Shown here: positions 51,914-61,293 of the stretch, piece by piece
Layout: the number at the start of each line of letters is the position of its first letter
How positions within the stretch are numbered: the first letter of the stretch is position 1
Assembly: GCF_037914945.1 (NCBI RefSeq)
Contig: NZ_CP149788.1
Location: forward strand, 1 to 64,000
DNA length: 64,000 nt
Source: Haloterrigena sp. KLK7
GTDB taxonomy: Archaea > Halobacteriota > Halobacteria > Halobacteriales > Natrialbaceae
Reading direction: 5' to 3'
Notes under the pieces: generated by a model
Database searches by the model: none
What the model was told of the DNA's origin: nothing
What the model saw: the letters and a program-made list of their open reading frames with translations, nothing else
Position numbers and translations under genes: made by a program

Positions 51914-53071
51914 TCAGAGTGGAATAACTGCCACGAGAACCTTCGCGTAGATCACCATTGCGAGGAGCGCGAACGGGTAGGTGTTTCCGTATCCTGCAGC
52001 CACCTCGTCGGAGTCGGTGGCGTCGATAGCCGCGGCGAGTCCCTTCGTGTCCGTGTGTCCGCCGGTGATACCGCCCGCGGCGTGGATCCAGTCCATCTCC
52101 CAAACGACCCTGGTGAGAACCAGTCCACCGATGATAGCGACGATACTGTTGAGTCCGGCGGTCACGACGATTTCGACGCCGTACTCCGCGATGGTCTCGA
52201 TCAGTCCCGCCCCGGCGTCGATCCCGACCACGGCGAGGAACATCGCAAGCGTGAAGGCCCGAATCTCAGAGAGGATCGTCGTTTCCATGCGCATATTGAC
52301 CGGCCCGACCGTGCCGAGATACCCGAGGACGAGGGCGGTGATGAGCACGCCACCGGTCGTCCCGAGGGTAATCACGCCAATCGGTCCCATCGGGATCGGA
52401 ATGCTCCCGAGCACCGACCCCGCGACCAGCACGAGCGCGAATCCGAGCACACTAAAGGTGATCACCTCGATATCGGCCGCCTCCTCGCCGATATCACGTA
52501 TCTTCTCGGAGAATTGCCGTTTCTCGTCGTCAATATCCATACCGCTCACCCTCGGGTAGAGCTGTTGGAACATCACGATGACGAGTACCCCGACTACGTA
52601 ACCGACGGAGTGCCCGATCTGGTACTGCTGAGCGGCCGCCTCGGGGAGTGCCTCGACCGCCGACCCGAGGCCGGGACTGCTCGTCAGTGCCCCCGAGAAC
52701 GAGCCCATGATCAGGCCCGTCGACGCATCTGGGAACACGAGGACCACCCACACGTAGGTGAGGACCACGGCGATCGTCGGCATCAGAACCGAAATGACGA
52801 TGAAGTTGAGTCCGTACGTCTTGACAGTCCCTTCGATCTCGTGAGCGGCGATCAGTCCGACTGCGGCGACGAACAGGGCGAGCGTTAGCCCCGAGTACGC
52901 ATCCGGAACCGTGAAGCCGAAATGACCGAGTACTAACCCCGCAAACAGCGGCCCCGCGACGCCGAACTTGATTCCACGGCCGAAATCGATTCGGCCGAAC
53001 GCCATCCCAACGACGACCGCGAGGAACATCACGAATACGCCGCTTCCGAGGAGAGTATCAATGACCGCCAT
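51914..53071 (-). CDS. AspT/YidE-like permease, single half without TrkA-C domains
   Basis: A 385-residue membrane protein with about ten helices. Two halves carry the aspartate:alanine antiporter-type motifs: SFSGALTSSPGLGSAVEALP in the first and HAAGGITGGHTDTKGLAAAI in the second. AspT and YidE/YbjL proteins (about 550 residues) have two RCK/TrkA-C domains between the halves; here only a short charged linker (DIDDEKRQFSEKIRDIGEEA) separates them. It is probably a transporter of an organic anion or amino acid; substrate unknown. Confidence 0.8.
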   Translation of the reverse strand: MAVIDTLLGSGVFVMFLAVVVGMAFGRIDFGRGIKFGVAGPLFAGLVLGHFGFTVPDAYSGLTLALFVAAVGLIAAHEIEGTVKTYGLNFIVISVLMPTIAVVLTYVWVVLVFPDASTGLIMGSFSGALTSSPGLGSAVEALPEAAAQQYQIGHSVGYVVGVLVIVMFQQLYPRVSGMDIDDEKRQFSEKIRDIGEEAADIEVITFSVLGFALVLVAGSVLGSIPIPMGPIGVITLGTTGGVLITALVLGYLGTVGPVNMRMETTILSEIRAFTLAMFLAVVGIDAGAGLIETIAEYGVEIVVTAGLNSIVAIIGGLVLTRVVWEMDWIHAAGGITGGHTDTKGLAAAIDATDSDEVAAGYGNTYPFALLAMVIYAKVLVAVIPL

Positions 53072-53542
53072 TAGACTTTCACTCCCACGGAACGGTACTG
53101 CGGTTCGTTTGTGTCCTGCTCATCACGCCGCCGGCGTGGTATCAGTACACTTATCATCTTGGCAAGCAGCTTTCATTCATCGGACGTCCCCACTCCGAAC
53201 GTATGCAACACTTTCCCGTCCGACAAATCGGTTGTCACAATTGTCGGTTCGGGGCCCCAAGGAGTATCGTTTATTCGAATTCCCAGAAACCAGTAATCAC
53301 ACTGTAAATTGCTTGACTGATTGGTGCCGCTGTACCGACCAGATCGGACGACCGAATCTGCGGAGATTCGTATAGCCGATCCGCGCGCTGTCTCTCGCAC
53401 AGTTGTCCGAACAGTTCTTTGTACTGGTAGAGAGTTACTCGTCAGGCGGTATCGTCGCGTCAAATCCGCGTTCTCCCCTCATTGAGTGTGGTAGCCATCG
53501 CTATGATCATCTTCGACCGAGAAATCGAGACCCCTTCCTCCG
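53072..53542. other. Intergenic region with a possible fragment
   Basis: About 470 nt. On the minus strand 53173-53310 a frame ends with YWFLGIRINDTPWGPEPTIV and TTDLSDGKVLHTFGVGTSDE, which looks protein-like, but the part before it is Arg/Thr-rich and has no good start. I record it as a possible gene remnant. The rest shows nothing. Confidence 0.35.
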
Positions 53543-55606
53543 TTACCACTCCTTCTGTGCCGTTCCTTCCGCGATACTATCAGGTATCGTGAAGAAGAAC
53601 GTCGTCCCCTCGCCGGGGTCGGACTCGACCCAGATACGGCCATCGTGAGTCGTCACGATGCGTTTGCAGATGGCGAGACCGATACCAGTTCCCTCGTACT
53701 CGTCAGGAGTGTGGAGGCGGTTGAATACTTCGAAGATGTCGTCTGTTTCCGCTGGGTCTATCCCGATCCCATCGTCGCGGACCGAAAACAGCCACTCGCC
53801 GTCTCGTCGCTCGGCGGAGACGTGGACGGTCGGTGGGCCATCGCCTGCATACGTGATGGCGTTATCGAGGAGGTTCTGGAAGAGCTGAATGAGTTGGCGT
53901 TCATCGCCGCTCACCGTGGGCAGTTCATCCGACGTGATGGTGGCATCGCTTTCGGCGATTGCCATCTGGAGATTCTCCATCGCCTCCTCGAGGACTGTCT
54001 CGCAGTCAATCGGCTCGAAGTCCTTTTCATTGGTATGTATTCGGGAATATTCGAGCAGCGCATCGACCATTTCCCGCATCCGGTCTGCGCCATCGACAGC
54101 GAACTCGATGAACTCCTTGGCGTCAGCATCGAGGGTGTCCCCGTAGCGATTTTCGAGTAGCTGGAGATAGCTAGAGACCATCCGTAATGGCTCTTGGAGG
54201 TCGTGGGAGGCGGCGTGGGCAAATCGCTTGAGTTCCGCGTTCGAGCGTCTCAGTTGGGCGTTGGTTTGTTCGAGTTTCCGCTCGTACTCTTTGCGCTCGG
54301 TGATGTCGCTCGCCATACCGACCCACTCGACGATGTCACCGTCCTCATCCAGCATCGGTACCGCACGCGAGAACGTCCAGCCCAGGCTCCCATCGACCTG
54401 CTCTACCTGATGTTCCAGTTCGAAGATGCTCTTGGTCCGGATCGCTTCGTCGATGGCCTCCATGACACGCTCCTGGTCGTCCGGGTGAATGTATCTATCA
54501 AGCCAATCCTCGGTCGATTCGCGCGTATCGGCGATGAACTCCTTGCCTTCGAGGTGATGCATTTCGGTCCAATCGGGGCTCATGCGATACACTACGTCCG
54601 AGCTAGCGGTGACCAACGCTCGGAATCGCTCCTCGCTCTCCTGAAGCGCCTCCTCGGCCTCCTTGCGCTCGGTGACGTCGCGCGTCGTTCCGGCGACGGC
54701 TTCGACTTCCCCCTCCTCGTTGAGTACCGGTGCGAAGATGTAGTCGTAGATTCGGTGGCCGCGCTCGGCGTGTTGGAACGCCACTTCGCCGCGGACGGGT
54801 TCTTTCGTTTCCACGACTTGGTCGATCTCGCGTTCGTGCATCTCCGCGTGCCACGGCTCGTAGCCGTTTTCCCGCAGGGTCTTCCCGACGGACTCTTCAA
54901 AGGTTTGGCCCCACATCTCCAGCAGTGCGTCGTTAGCGAATATGAAGCGGTAGTCGAGGTCGAACGCGTAGACGAGGTCGGGAGTACTGGAGATGATGGT
55001 CTCGTAAAGCCGTCGCTCCTGCTCGGACTCGACGGTCACTTTCGTCATCTCTGCTTCCGTTTCCTTGCGCTCAGTGCTATCAGTATTCGCGGACGACGCC
55101 TCGTTTTCGAAGGCGTATGCGATTGTCACTCCTAACTCTGCGAGCGATTCTCGCTCGACTGCGTCAAATCCGTGCGACCGGTCGGTAGCCAGATGTAAGA
55201 CTCCGTGCAGCGTCTCTTCGTAAACGAGGGGGATGACCGCGCAGGTTCGGTCGTCGTGTTTGTGGGCGCGGTCACGCCGATCCTCGGACGGGGGATCGTC
55301 AACGGGATACCGTCCGACTGTGAGCTCCCGCGTTCGCACGGCTTCCTTTGTCAGTTTCGCTCGGGGTGACTCCTCAGTGAGAGTGATTCCAGTGAGCGTA
55401 TTCTCCGCAATCCCGGCGGAGGCTGACGGAATCACCTCCTCTTTCTCTGGATCATAGCAACCGATCCACGCAAAGGAGTACAACTCCGACGCTGCGAACT
55501 GCTCACAAGTGCGTTGTCGTATCTCGTTTTTGGTGATGTTCGGAATCAACGCCCGGGTGACTTCTCCTATCACCTCATTTATAGAATGTCGCTCACCGCG
55601 ACTCAT
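53543..55606 (-). CDS. GAF-PAS-PAS sensor histidine kinase
   Basis: A 687-residue cytoplasmic kinase. GAF-like domain at about 10-170 (FAWIGCYDPEKEEVIPSASA, then CAVIPLVYEETLHGVLHLAT), PAS at about 205-325 (DLVYAFDLDYRFIFANDALL ... GTTRDVTERKEAE), PAS at about 335-455 (DVVYRMSPDWTEMHHLEGKE ... GMASDITERKEYE), HisKA with AASHDLQEPLRMVSSYLQLL, and HATPase with FQNLLDNAITYA, DDGIGI and GTGIGLAIC. Only the kinase core is shared closely with the kinases at 11777 and 33884. No response regulator adjoins. Confidence 0.92.
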   Translation of the reverse strand: MSRGERHSINEVIGEVTRALIPNITKNEIRQRTCEQFAASELYSFAWIGCYDPEKEEVIPSASAGIAENTLTGITLTEESPRAKLTKEAVRTRELTVGRYPVDDPPSEDRRDRAHKHDDRTCAVIPLVYEETLHGVLHLATDRSHGFDAVERESLAELGVTIAYAFENEASSANTDSTERKETEAEMTKVTVESEQERRLYETIISSTPDLVYAFDLDYRFIFANDALLEMWGQTFEESVGKTLRENGYEPWHAEMHEREIDQVVETKEPVRGEVAFQHAERGHRIYDYIFAPVLNEEGEVEAVAGTTRDVTERKEAEEALQESEERFRALVTASSDVVYRMSPDWTEMHHLEGKEFIADTRESTEDWLDRYIHPDDQERVMEAIDEAIRTKSIFELEHQVEQVDGSLGWTFSRAVPMLDEDGDIVEWVGMASDITERKEYERKLEQTNAQLRRSNAELKRFAHAASHDLQEPLRMVSSYLQLLENRYGDTLDADAKEFIEFAVDGADRMREMVDALLEYSRIHTNEKDFEPIDCETVLEEAMENLQMAIAESDATITSDELPTVSGDERQLIQLFQNLLDNAITYAGDGPPTVHVSAERRDGEWLFSVRDDGIGIDPAETDDIFEVFNRLHTPDEYEGTGIGLAICKRIVTTHDGRIWVESDPGEGTTFFFTIPDSIAEGTAQKEW

Positions 55607-55930
55607 TGGTGGCGTTATATTGCAGGAAGGGGTTTACCCCTGTCGATTTCTGAAGTTGCGTTCGCTCCGGATTTAAGCGGTCGCGTAGGAGGGCATCGGG
55701 GTTATCTCACACTACGCTGACGGGATAGTCTTCCGTGCCAGAGACGCTGACCACAGCTGAAACTCGTCGCGGTCCTCGAACTAGCCGTCGCGTACCGCGC
55801 GACGACACTTCTGCTGACCTCGAGCCGCGAGCGCGACGGTTTCCTTTTCCTGTGTCGCTCGCGGTGTTTCGTCCTCGAGTCACCCCACGTACTGAGTGAA
55901 AATAGCCGGTAGTCGTTACTCCAGAACAGC
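55607..55930. other. Intergenic region
   Basis: About 320 nt between the kinase start and an acetyltransferase remnant. Several short frames but no recognisable gene; probably decayed DNA belonging to the same remnant. Confidence 0.35.
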
Positions 55931-56133
55931 GAGCGAATCGAAGGGCCGGAGTACCCGAACCCGGTTCCAGTCGGTGACATCGTCTGGATCGGTGGACGGG
56001 CCGTTATCAATCCCGGTGTGACCGTCGGAGGCGACAGCGTCATCGCCCCGGAGCGGTCGTGACCGAAGCGTTCTCGACGGGGTCGTCGTACAGGGAAATC
56101 TCGACTGTAGTGAAAGCACTGAGCGAGGACTGA
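55931..56133 (+). pseudogene. Maltose/galactoside O-acetyltransferase remnant
   Basis: Translation gives [20 protein letters not shown], then [19 protein letters not shown]: hexapeptide (left-handed beta-helix) repeats with the V-W-I-G-G signature of CysE/LacA-type acetyltransferases. At about 56053 one frame ends (PERS, stop) while the expected continuation [20 protein letters not shown], then VKALSED and a stop at 56131-56133, is in another frame. The N-terminal half is missing. Both facts mark a dead gene. Confidence 0.75.
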
Positions 56134-56232
56134 TACCACGAGAATCGGAACTCAGCGATCTCCTACCTCTACCGATTCCGGCAGCCTGTTGCCCGATTTG
56201 GTTCTACCTCCCTCTGTCTGAGGGAGATGCAG

Positions 56233-57171
56233 TTAGTTTGAATGCTTTCTACGGGTTTTGTATTCCTCGTAGAACGCCTCGTGTTTGAGTAGTACAAAGC
56301 CGAGAAGGATGAGACAGAACCCAACGAGGGTAAGGACGGTAACGTGCTCGTCGAAGAGCATCCAACTGAATACGGTTCCGAATATTGCCGCTCCGTACGT
56401 AACGAGGTTGAGTTCGACTGACCCGAGCCGAGGGAGGAGATGAAAGTACAGTAGATACCCGATCGCGCTCACGAATACGCCAAGATAGAGGAGCGCGACG
56501 AGTCCTCGCGGAGACACCTGCACGAGCTGTAGAGACTCGTTCGGGCTCACGGAACTGGCGACATGGGTAAGGAGAGCGCCGATAACCATCGCCCACGCGG
56601 TCCGCGGAGAGAACGGCATCTCAGCGTTCGCCCATTGAGTGAGGACGCCACCGAGCGCGAATGCAGCGGCGGACAGCAATAAGATCACTTGGCCGATGGT
56701 GTCCGCTGCGAGAAGGTTCGCTGGGTCGGGTCGAGTAATCGCCGCAATTCCGACGAACCCGAGGCTAATACCGAGCAACTCGAGTATACCGAATTCCTCT
56801 TGTGGGAGAAATATCTTGGCGAAGCCGATCGTTACCACCGGAATCAAGCCGCCGAGGATCGCAGCGATTGCACTCGGAACTGTTTGTTGACCGACGTTCT
56901 GGAGGACGCTGTGTCCGGCGAGGGTGAAGATCCCACCAGAGAAAACCGCTATCCAGTCGCGACCATCGCGTGGCCACCAGTAATCGAACGAACGGGAGAC
57001 GTACAGAAGCAACACGATTGCAGCGAGGTCGAGTCGTAACGCGGCATAAAAGAGCGGCGGAAAATCCTCGAGACCGATCTTTATCGCGGGATACGTGCCG
57101 CCCCAGAGGGCCGCTAAGATAACGAAGAAGACGGCGCTCCGATATCGATTGTGGAAGAGAGAATAGCTCAT
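56233..57171 (-). CDS. EamA/DMT family transporter
   Basis: A 312-residue membrane protein with ten helices in two EamA repeats: FVILAALWGGTYPAIKIGLE (typical first helix) and SAIAAILGGLIPVVTIGFAK in the first half, GLVALLYLGVFVSAIGYLLY and TYGAAIFGTVFSWMLFDEHV in the second. It closes with a basic tail. A metabolite exporter by family. It is only distantly like the DMT protein at 35954. Confidence 0.9.
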   Translation of the reverse strand: MSYSLFHNRYRSAVFFVILAALWGGTYPAIKIGLEDFPPLFYAALRLDLAAIVLLLYVSRSFDYWWPRDGRDWIAVFSGGIFTLAGHSVLQNVGQQTVPSAIAAILGGLIPVVTIGFAKIFLPQEEFGILELLGISLGFVGIAAITRPDPANLLAADTIGQVILLLSAAAFALGGVLTQWANAEMPFSPRTAWAMVIGALLTHVASSVSPNESLQLVQVSPRGLVALLYLGVFVSAIGYLLYFHLLPRLGSVELNLVTYGAAIFGTVFSWMLFDEHVTVLTLVGFCLILLGFVLLKHEAFYEEYKTRRKHSN

Positions 57172-57697
57172 CGTAGCCGGAGGTCGTGCGTCTGTTCCGC
57201 CTCAACGACGCGGGAGAACGAAACGGCATAGACTGCGTTATGCCACGTTACGTTCCTGAAATCGACCTCACGTCTCACGTCATCCCTCGCGTCGGGCGTC
57301 TTCTTCGGTTCCTCGTGTACGCGGTTGAAAGACTGGCGTCGAATCCGAGGATGGTCGTCTCGTCCGGCGTGCTCCCTTGCTGGCGCGGCCATCGTGTCCA
57401 GCGATTCGTTCCGGTCCTATAATCACCCTCCCAACCAAATAATTCTCCCAGAATTTATAATAAATATTATATTGTATACGATGCCCTCAGAGATCTCGGC
57501 CCTGCGGCCGTCGATTCCCCCGCCGTTGATCTAGTGATCGGTCGTCTGTACTATCTACTTGTAGCGTGTGATATCCACAGAGAGAAGGAATGAGAGCGAT
57601 CTCCCCGGGCCAGGAGAGAAATTTCGAGTCCGTTTCGGAGCAGTAGTGCTAATTTTCACTATAGAGCCGACACGCCGCTTCCCGACTATAGACGGGG
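57172..57697. other. Intergenic region
   Basis: About 525 nt. It becomes very AT-rich near 57450-57480 (AATTTATAATAAATATTATA). Plus-strand frames over 57186-57422 lack family resemblance. No repeat or RNA is recognised. Confidence 0.4.
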
Positions 57698-57708
57698 AGT
57701 TTATAAGA
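57698..57708 (+). promoter_or_regulatory. TATA box of the bat-type regulator
   Basis: AGTTTATAAG lies about 27 nt upstream of the ATG at 57730, fitting a leaderless haloarchaeal transcript. Confidence 0.6.
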
Positions 57709-57729
57709 AGATAGCAGTAATAACTGTCT

Positions 57730-58458
57730 ATGCCAAAATCTATCACAACTCCGAAAGAGGCGAACGGAACGACGAGACTCACGCTAAAGATTCAGCATCC
57801 GAACTGCTGGACGCTCGAAGTGAGCGAAAAGACGGCGGCCGGTATGATCGCACACACGGTCTACAATACCCCTCAAGACACTGTGAAAGGTCACTTTACC
57901 GTCTACGCCGATCGGATCGACGAGCTCGACGAATTCGTCAAGACAGCAACGGAGTCGCGGCTGACCGACTCCGTCTCCGAGTTGAGTCCTCGACACGAGT
58001 TCGACAAGGACGCATCGAACATCGGGAACACGACTCGGGAGCTCATGGTCGAGTACGATCCCGACAACAGTATGACGGACGCACTACTCGAGTACGGATT
58101 CGTCCACGACGCGCCCGTGCGAGTCAACGACGGGTGGGAGTACTGGCCGGTGATCGATACCGGAGACGGAGACCTAAAAGAGCGACTTCGTTCGTTGGAG
58201 GAACAGAAAGACGCCGATATCGTCGTCACCAAAATCGCGTCCGTCTCGAAGACGCAAAACGACGTCAGCCACCAGCAGAACCGACTCTCGAATCGGCAAC
58301 GGGAGGTGTTAAACTTGGCCCGCAAGCGCAACTACTACACGTGGCCGAGGGAGACGACCACGCAGGAACTCGCGGACGAACTCGACATCTCGAAGACGAC
58401 GCTGCTCGAACACCTCCGAAAGGCGGAAGCGAAACTCCTCGACCAGTACGACTGGTAA
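57730..58458 (+). CDS. Bat-type HTH regulator (HTH_10)
   Basis: A 242-residue regulator. N-terminal residues 15-160 form a sensor-like beta-rich region (LTLKIQHPNCWTLEVSEKTA ... FVHDAPVRVNDGWEYWPVID). The C-terminal bacterio-opsin-activator HTH starts at about 192: LSNRQREVLNLARKRNYYTW, then TTQELADELDISKTTLLEHL and RKAEAKLLDQY. Full length for the family. Its stop directly abuts the stop of the proline racemase gene, with which it converges, so it is a good candidate regulator of that operon. Confidence 0.9.
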   Translation: MPKSITTPKEANGTTRLTLKIQHPNCWTLEVSEKTAAGMIAHTVYNTPQDTVKGHFTVYADRIDELDEFVKTATESRLTDSVSELSPRHEFDKDASNIGNTTRELMVEYDPDNSMTDALLEYGFVHDAPVRVNDGWEYWPVIDTGDGDLKERLRSLEEQKDADIVVTKIASVSKTQNDVSHQQNRLSNRQREVLNLARKRNYYTWPRETTTQELADELDISKTTLLEHLRKAEAKLLDQYDW

Positions 58459-59490
58459 CTACTCGTCGCTCGAGGAGAGCGTGAAGCCAGATATCTGGTC
58501 TCGCGGATCCTTCACGAAGGTGTGCTTGCCCGTGATTCGGGCAGATCCGGTTATCGTGGGGACCGTCAGTGTGACGCCGTCCTGCTCTCTCGTTTCTACG
58601 ATTCGGCCCTCGAACCGGGTTCCGACGATGCTCTCGTGGATGTACGGTTCGTCGACCGCAAGCCGTCCCTCCTCGTATAGCAGCGCCATCTTCGCACACG
58701 TCCCGGTCCCGCACGGAGAGCGGTCCACCTGTCCGCCGCCGAAGACGACGATGCTGCGGTCGGTGTCGTCGGAGGACTCATAGATTTCGGTGATGGCCAC
58801 CCTCCCTCGCTCGCCGGACAACGGGTGAACGATCTCGAGTTCGTCGTTGACGGCGTCCCGGATTTCGAGTCCCCAGTCGATGACCTCGTCGATTCGAGCC
58901 GTATCGACAGAAACGTCCAGTTGTTCGCTATCGACTAACGCGAAGAAGTTCCCGGCGTAGACGACGTCCACCCGAAGCGGCGAGTCCGAGAACGAGACGG
59001 GGACCGTCGTCGTGCCGTAGACGAACGACTCGACGTTCTGAATCGTGACCGCTTCGACTCCCCCATCGGCGTACTGTGGTTTCGCTTCGACGACGCCCGC
59101 CGGCGTCTCCACGCGGATCGTCGGTTCACTGGGGAGGTGGCCCAACTCGATGAGGGCCGAAACGACACCGATCGTCCCGTGACCGCACATATCCAAGTAC
59201 CCCTCGCTGTCCATGAAGAACACGCCGAGGTCGACTTCGTCCCTATGGGGTTCGACGACGACCGCACCGAACATGTCGTCGTGACCTCGCGGCTCTCTCA
59301 TCAGTAGTTCTCGAACCCAGTCGTACTGCTCGGCGAACGACTCGCGCTTCGCGCGAACGCGATCGCCCTCGAGGGTAGACCGATCGAGACCGTCGAGGAG
59401 GATCCGTGTCGGTTCCCCAGCTGTATGCGTGTCGACCGTCGTAAACGATGCGTCCGTACGCACGTCGTCGAAGTCACCGTCGAACCTCAT
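58459..59490 (-). CDS. Proline racemase / 4-hydroxyproline 2-epimerase family enzyme
   Basis: A 343-residue enzyme from the ATG at 59490. Both catalytic cysteines are present: C102 in MDSEGYLDMCGHGTIG and C260 in GQVDRSPCGTGTCAKM. That favours racemase or epimerase over trans-3-hydroxyproline dehydratase, in which one Cys is replaced. The acid/base Cys pair inverts the alpha carbon of proline or hydroxyproline. The gene overlaps the upstream small membrane protein by 4 nt (ATGA) and belongs to a transporter operon, so its substrate is probably the imported compound. Confidence 0.9.
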   Translation of the reverse strand: MRFDGDFDDVRTDASFTTVDTHTAGEPTRILLDGLDRSTLEGDRVRAKRESFAEQYDWVRELLMREPRGHDDMFGAVVVEPHRDEVDLGVFFMDSEGYLDMCGHGTIGVVSALIELGHLPSEPTIRVETPAGVVEAKPQYADGGVEAVTIQNVESFVYGTTTVPVSFSDSPLRVDVVYAGNFFALVDSEQLDVSVDTARIDEVIDWGLEIRDAVNDELEIVHPLSGERGRVAITEIYESSDDTDRSIVVFGGGQVDRSPCGTGTCAKMALLYEEGRLAVDEPYIHESIVGTRFEGRIVETREQDGVTLTVPTITGSARITGKHTFVKDPRDQISGFTLSSSDE

Positions 59491-59810
59491 TCTTCGAGCG
59501 TCTCCAGTTCCGCTATCTCCTCGTCGGACCAGTCGTAATACGGTTCGTCGATTTCTCGAAGCGATCGCACGCACTCGTTGTATCGCTCTCGTGCTTCCGG
59601 TGCATACGGGTCGTTCGGATTCGCCTGGGCCCACTCACGGAGTTCCCGCAGCGCACGGGGCGGGTAGCTGTCGATAGTCCCCTGCTCTTTGAGTAACCGC
59701 AGCTTCCGTTCTTCGGTGCGAAGTGATTTGATGAGGATGACGCTTGCGACGCCGGGAAGCGCGAGTATCGCGAGAATCATCGTTATCCACGCGACGGTTG
59801 AGAGTGCCAT
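59487..59810 (-). CDS. Small one-TM protein of the NSS transporter operon
   Basis: A 107-residue protein from the ATG at 59810. One N-terminal helix (STVAWITMILAILALPGVAS, VILI) is followed by a charged, helical cytoplasmic part (LREWAQANPNDPYAPEARER) and an acidic end. It lies 2 nt or less after the NSS transporter stop and overlaps the racemase start. The position recalls the small MetS-type subunits coupled to some bacterial NSS transporters, but the soluble tail is much longer. Role as an accessory subunit is inferred. Confidence 0.8.
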   Translation of the reverse strand: MALSTVAWITMILAILALPGVASVILIKSLRTEERKLRLLKEQGTIDSYPPRALRELREWAQANPNDPYAPEARERYNECVRSLREIDEPYYDWSDEEIAELETLEE

Positions 59811-59811
59811 C

Positions 59812-61278
59812 TCAATCACCTCCCTCCGAAGCAGGTTCGGGAGCACTATCCGACACATCTCCAACGACGCTCATTACGACCGTACTTACGACGAGGAGGG
59901 CTATCATGAGTCCAACACCCAGGATCATCAGCGTCTGGTTTTCGGTCCCGATGCTCGTGACGACCCCGTAGCCGAGAATGAACACGACTACCGTGGGGAC
60001 AACGTACTTAACGACCGGATTCCACCATCGGCCAACGTAGAGGCCGGCGTTGCGATTGAGATCGATGACGCGGGCGCGCTCCGGACCGAACTTCCACGCG
60101 ACGAGCGCGATGATCGCCAGCGTCGATAGCGGGAAGCCGAAGCTCCCGAACATGAAGTCCATCTGATCGAGGAACGACGACGAGTACGCACTCGGGAGAC
60201 CGAGCAGCCAGATGATCCCGCAGACCGCGACCACCGAACCGGATCGCGAGAGGCGCGTCTCTTCGGAGACGGTCGTTACGCCGACCTCGGTGATCCCGAG
60301 ACCAGAGGAGAACGTCGCGAAGAAGAACGAGACGAAGAACAAGACGGCCCATGCCGCTCCGCCCGGTAGCTCCGGGAACACCTGGGCCAGCGAGATGAAC
60401 AGCAGATTAGAACCCGCAGTCGGTTCGATTCCGAACGCGAACACGATCGGGAACGTCGCGAACACGGCCAAGAGACCGATACTCGTGTTACCGATCGCGG
60501 TGAACATACCACCGCCGAGCGGGACGTCGTCGTATCTGCTGAGATAGCTCCCGTACGTGAGTGCGATACCCCATCCTAATCCCGTCGAGAATAACGCCTG
60601 ACTGAGCGCTGCGACCCACGTACTCCCGCGAGTGAGGTACGTCCACTCGGGAGTAAAGGCGAATGCGACTCCTTCCATCCCGCCGGGAAGGGTGACACCG
60701 CGCACCCCAACCGCGACCAGTGCGAAGACGAGTAGCGGAATCATCCATTTTACCACGCGCTCGATACCGCGACGGATCCCGAAAACGAGAACACCGGCGA
60801 CCCCTGCCATAGTCACCGTGTGTAACCCGATAACGAGCGCTGGATTCGAGATGAATCCGTCCCAGAACGCCTGGGGCTCGAATCCGGGTTGGGTGAACGT
60901 CATCAAGAAGGAGTGGAGGGCGTAGTAGAGCGCCCACCCGATGATTGGCGCATAGTACGACATCACCGCAATGTTGACGAGGAGAACGACCAGACCGAGC
61001 CCTCCTGCACGTTTGCTTCCGACGATCTGATCGAACGCCCCGATAACGCCTCTGTTCGTGTACCGACCGATCATCGTTTCAGCCATGAGACCGGGAACCG
61101 CGACAACGTACAAGAGAATGATGTACGCGATGAGGAACGCTCCTCCACCGTTCTGCCCCGTGGTGAAGGGCATCCTCCAGATATTTCCCGCCCCGACCAT
61201 GGCACCCACCATGGCCATCAGGAAACCGAACCGAGTACCCCACTCTTCTCTCGCTGTTCTCGACTCAGAGTTTTCCAT
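59812..61278 (-). CDS. Neurotransmitter:sodium symporter (NSS/SNF) family transporter
   Basis: A 488-residue LeuT-fold protein from the ATG at 61278 (MENSESRTAREEWGTRFGFL); the reading to 61293 adds five residues. The first helix GAMVGAGNIWRMPFTTGQNG is the unwound TM1 with sodium and substrate contacts; GSNLLFISLAQVFPELPGGA and VSFFFATFSSGLGITEVGVT mark TM7-TM8. About 12 helices. It should import an amino acid with Na+. A TATA-like GCTATAACT lies about 35 nt upstream. It begins a three-gene operon with the small membrane protein and a proline racemase family enzyme. Confidence 0.92.
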   Translation of the reverse strand: MENSESRTAREEWGTRFGFLMAMVGAMVGAGNIWRMPFTTGQNGGGAFLIAYIILLYVVAVPGLMAETMIGRYTNRGVIGAFDQIVGSKRAGGLGLVVLLVNIAVMSYYAPIIGWALYYALHSFLMTFTQPGFEPQAFWDGFISNPALVIGLHTVTMAGVAGVLVFGIRRGIERVVKWMIPLLVFALVAVGVRGVTLPGGMEGVAFAFTPEWTYLTRGSTWVAALSQALFSTGLGWGIALTYGSYLSRYDDVPLGGGMFTAIGNTSIGLLAVFATFPIVFAFGIEPTAGSNLLFISLAQVFPELPGGAAWAVLFFVSFFFATFSSGLGITEVGVTTVSEETRLSRSGSVVAVCGIIWLLGLPSAYSSSFLDQMDFMFGSFGFPLSTLAIIALVAWKFGPERARVIDLNRNAGLYVGRWWNPVVKYVVPTVVVFILGYGVVTSIGTENQTLMILGVGLMIALLVVSTVVMSVVGDVSDSAPEPASEGGD

Positions 61279-61293
61279 TGTCGATTCGTACAA

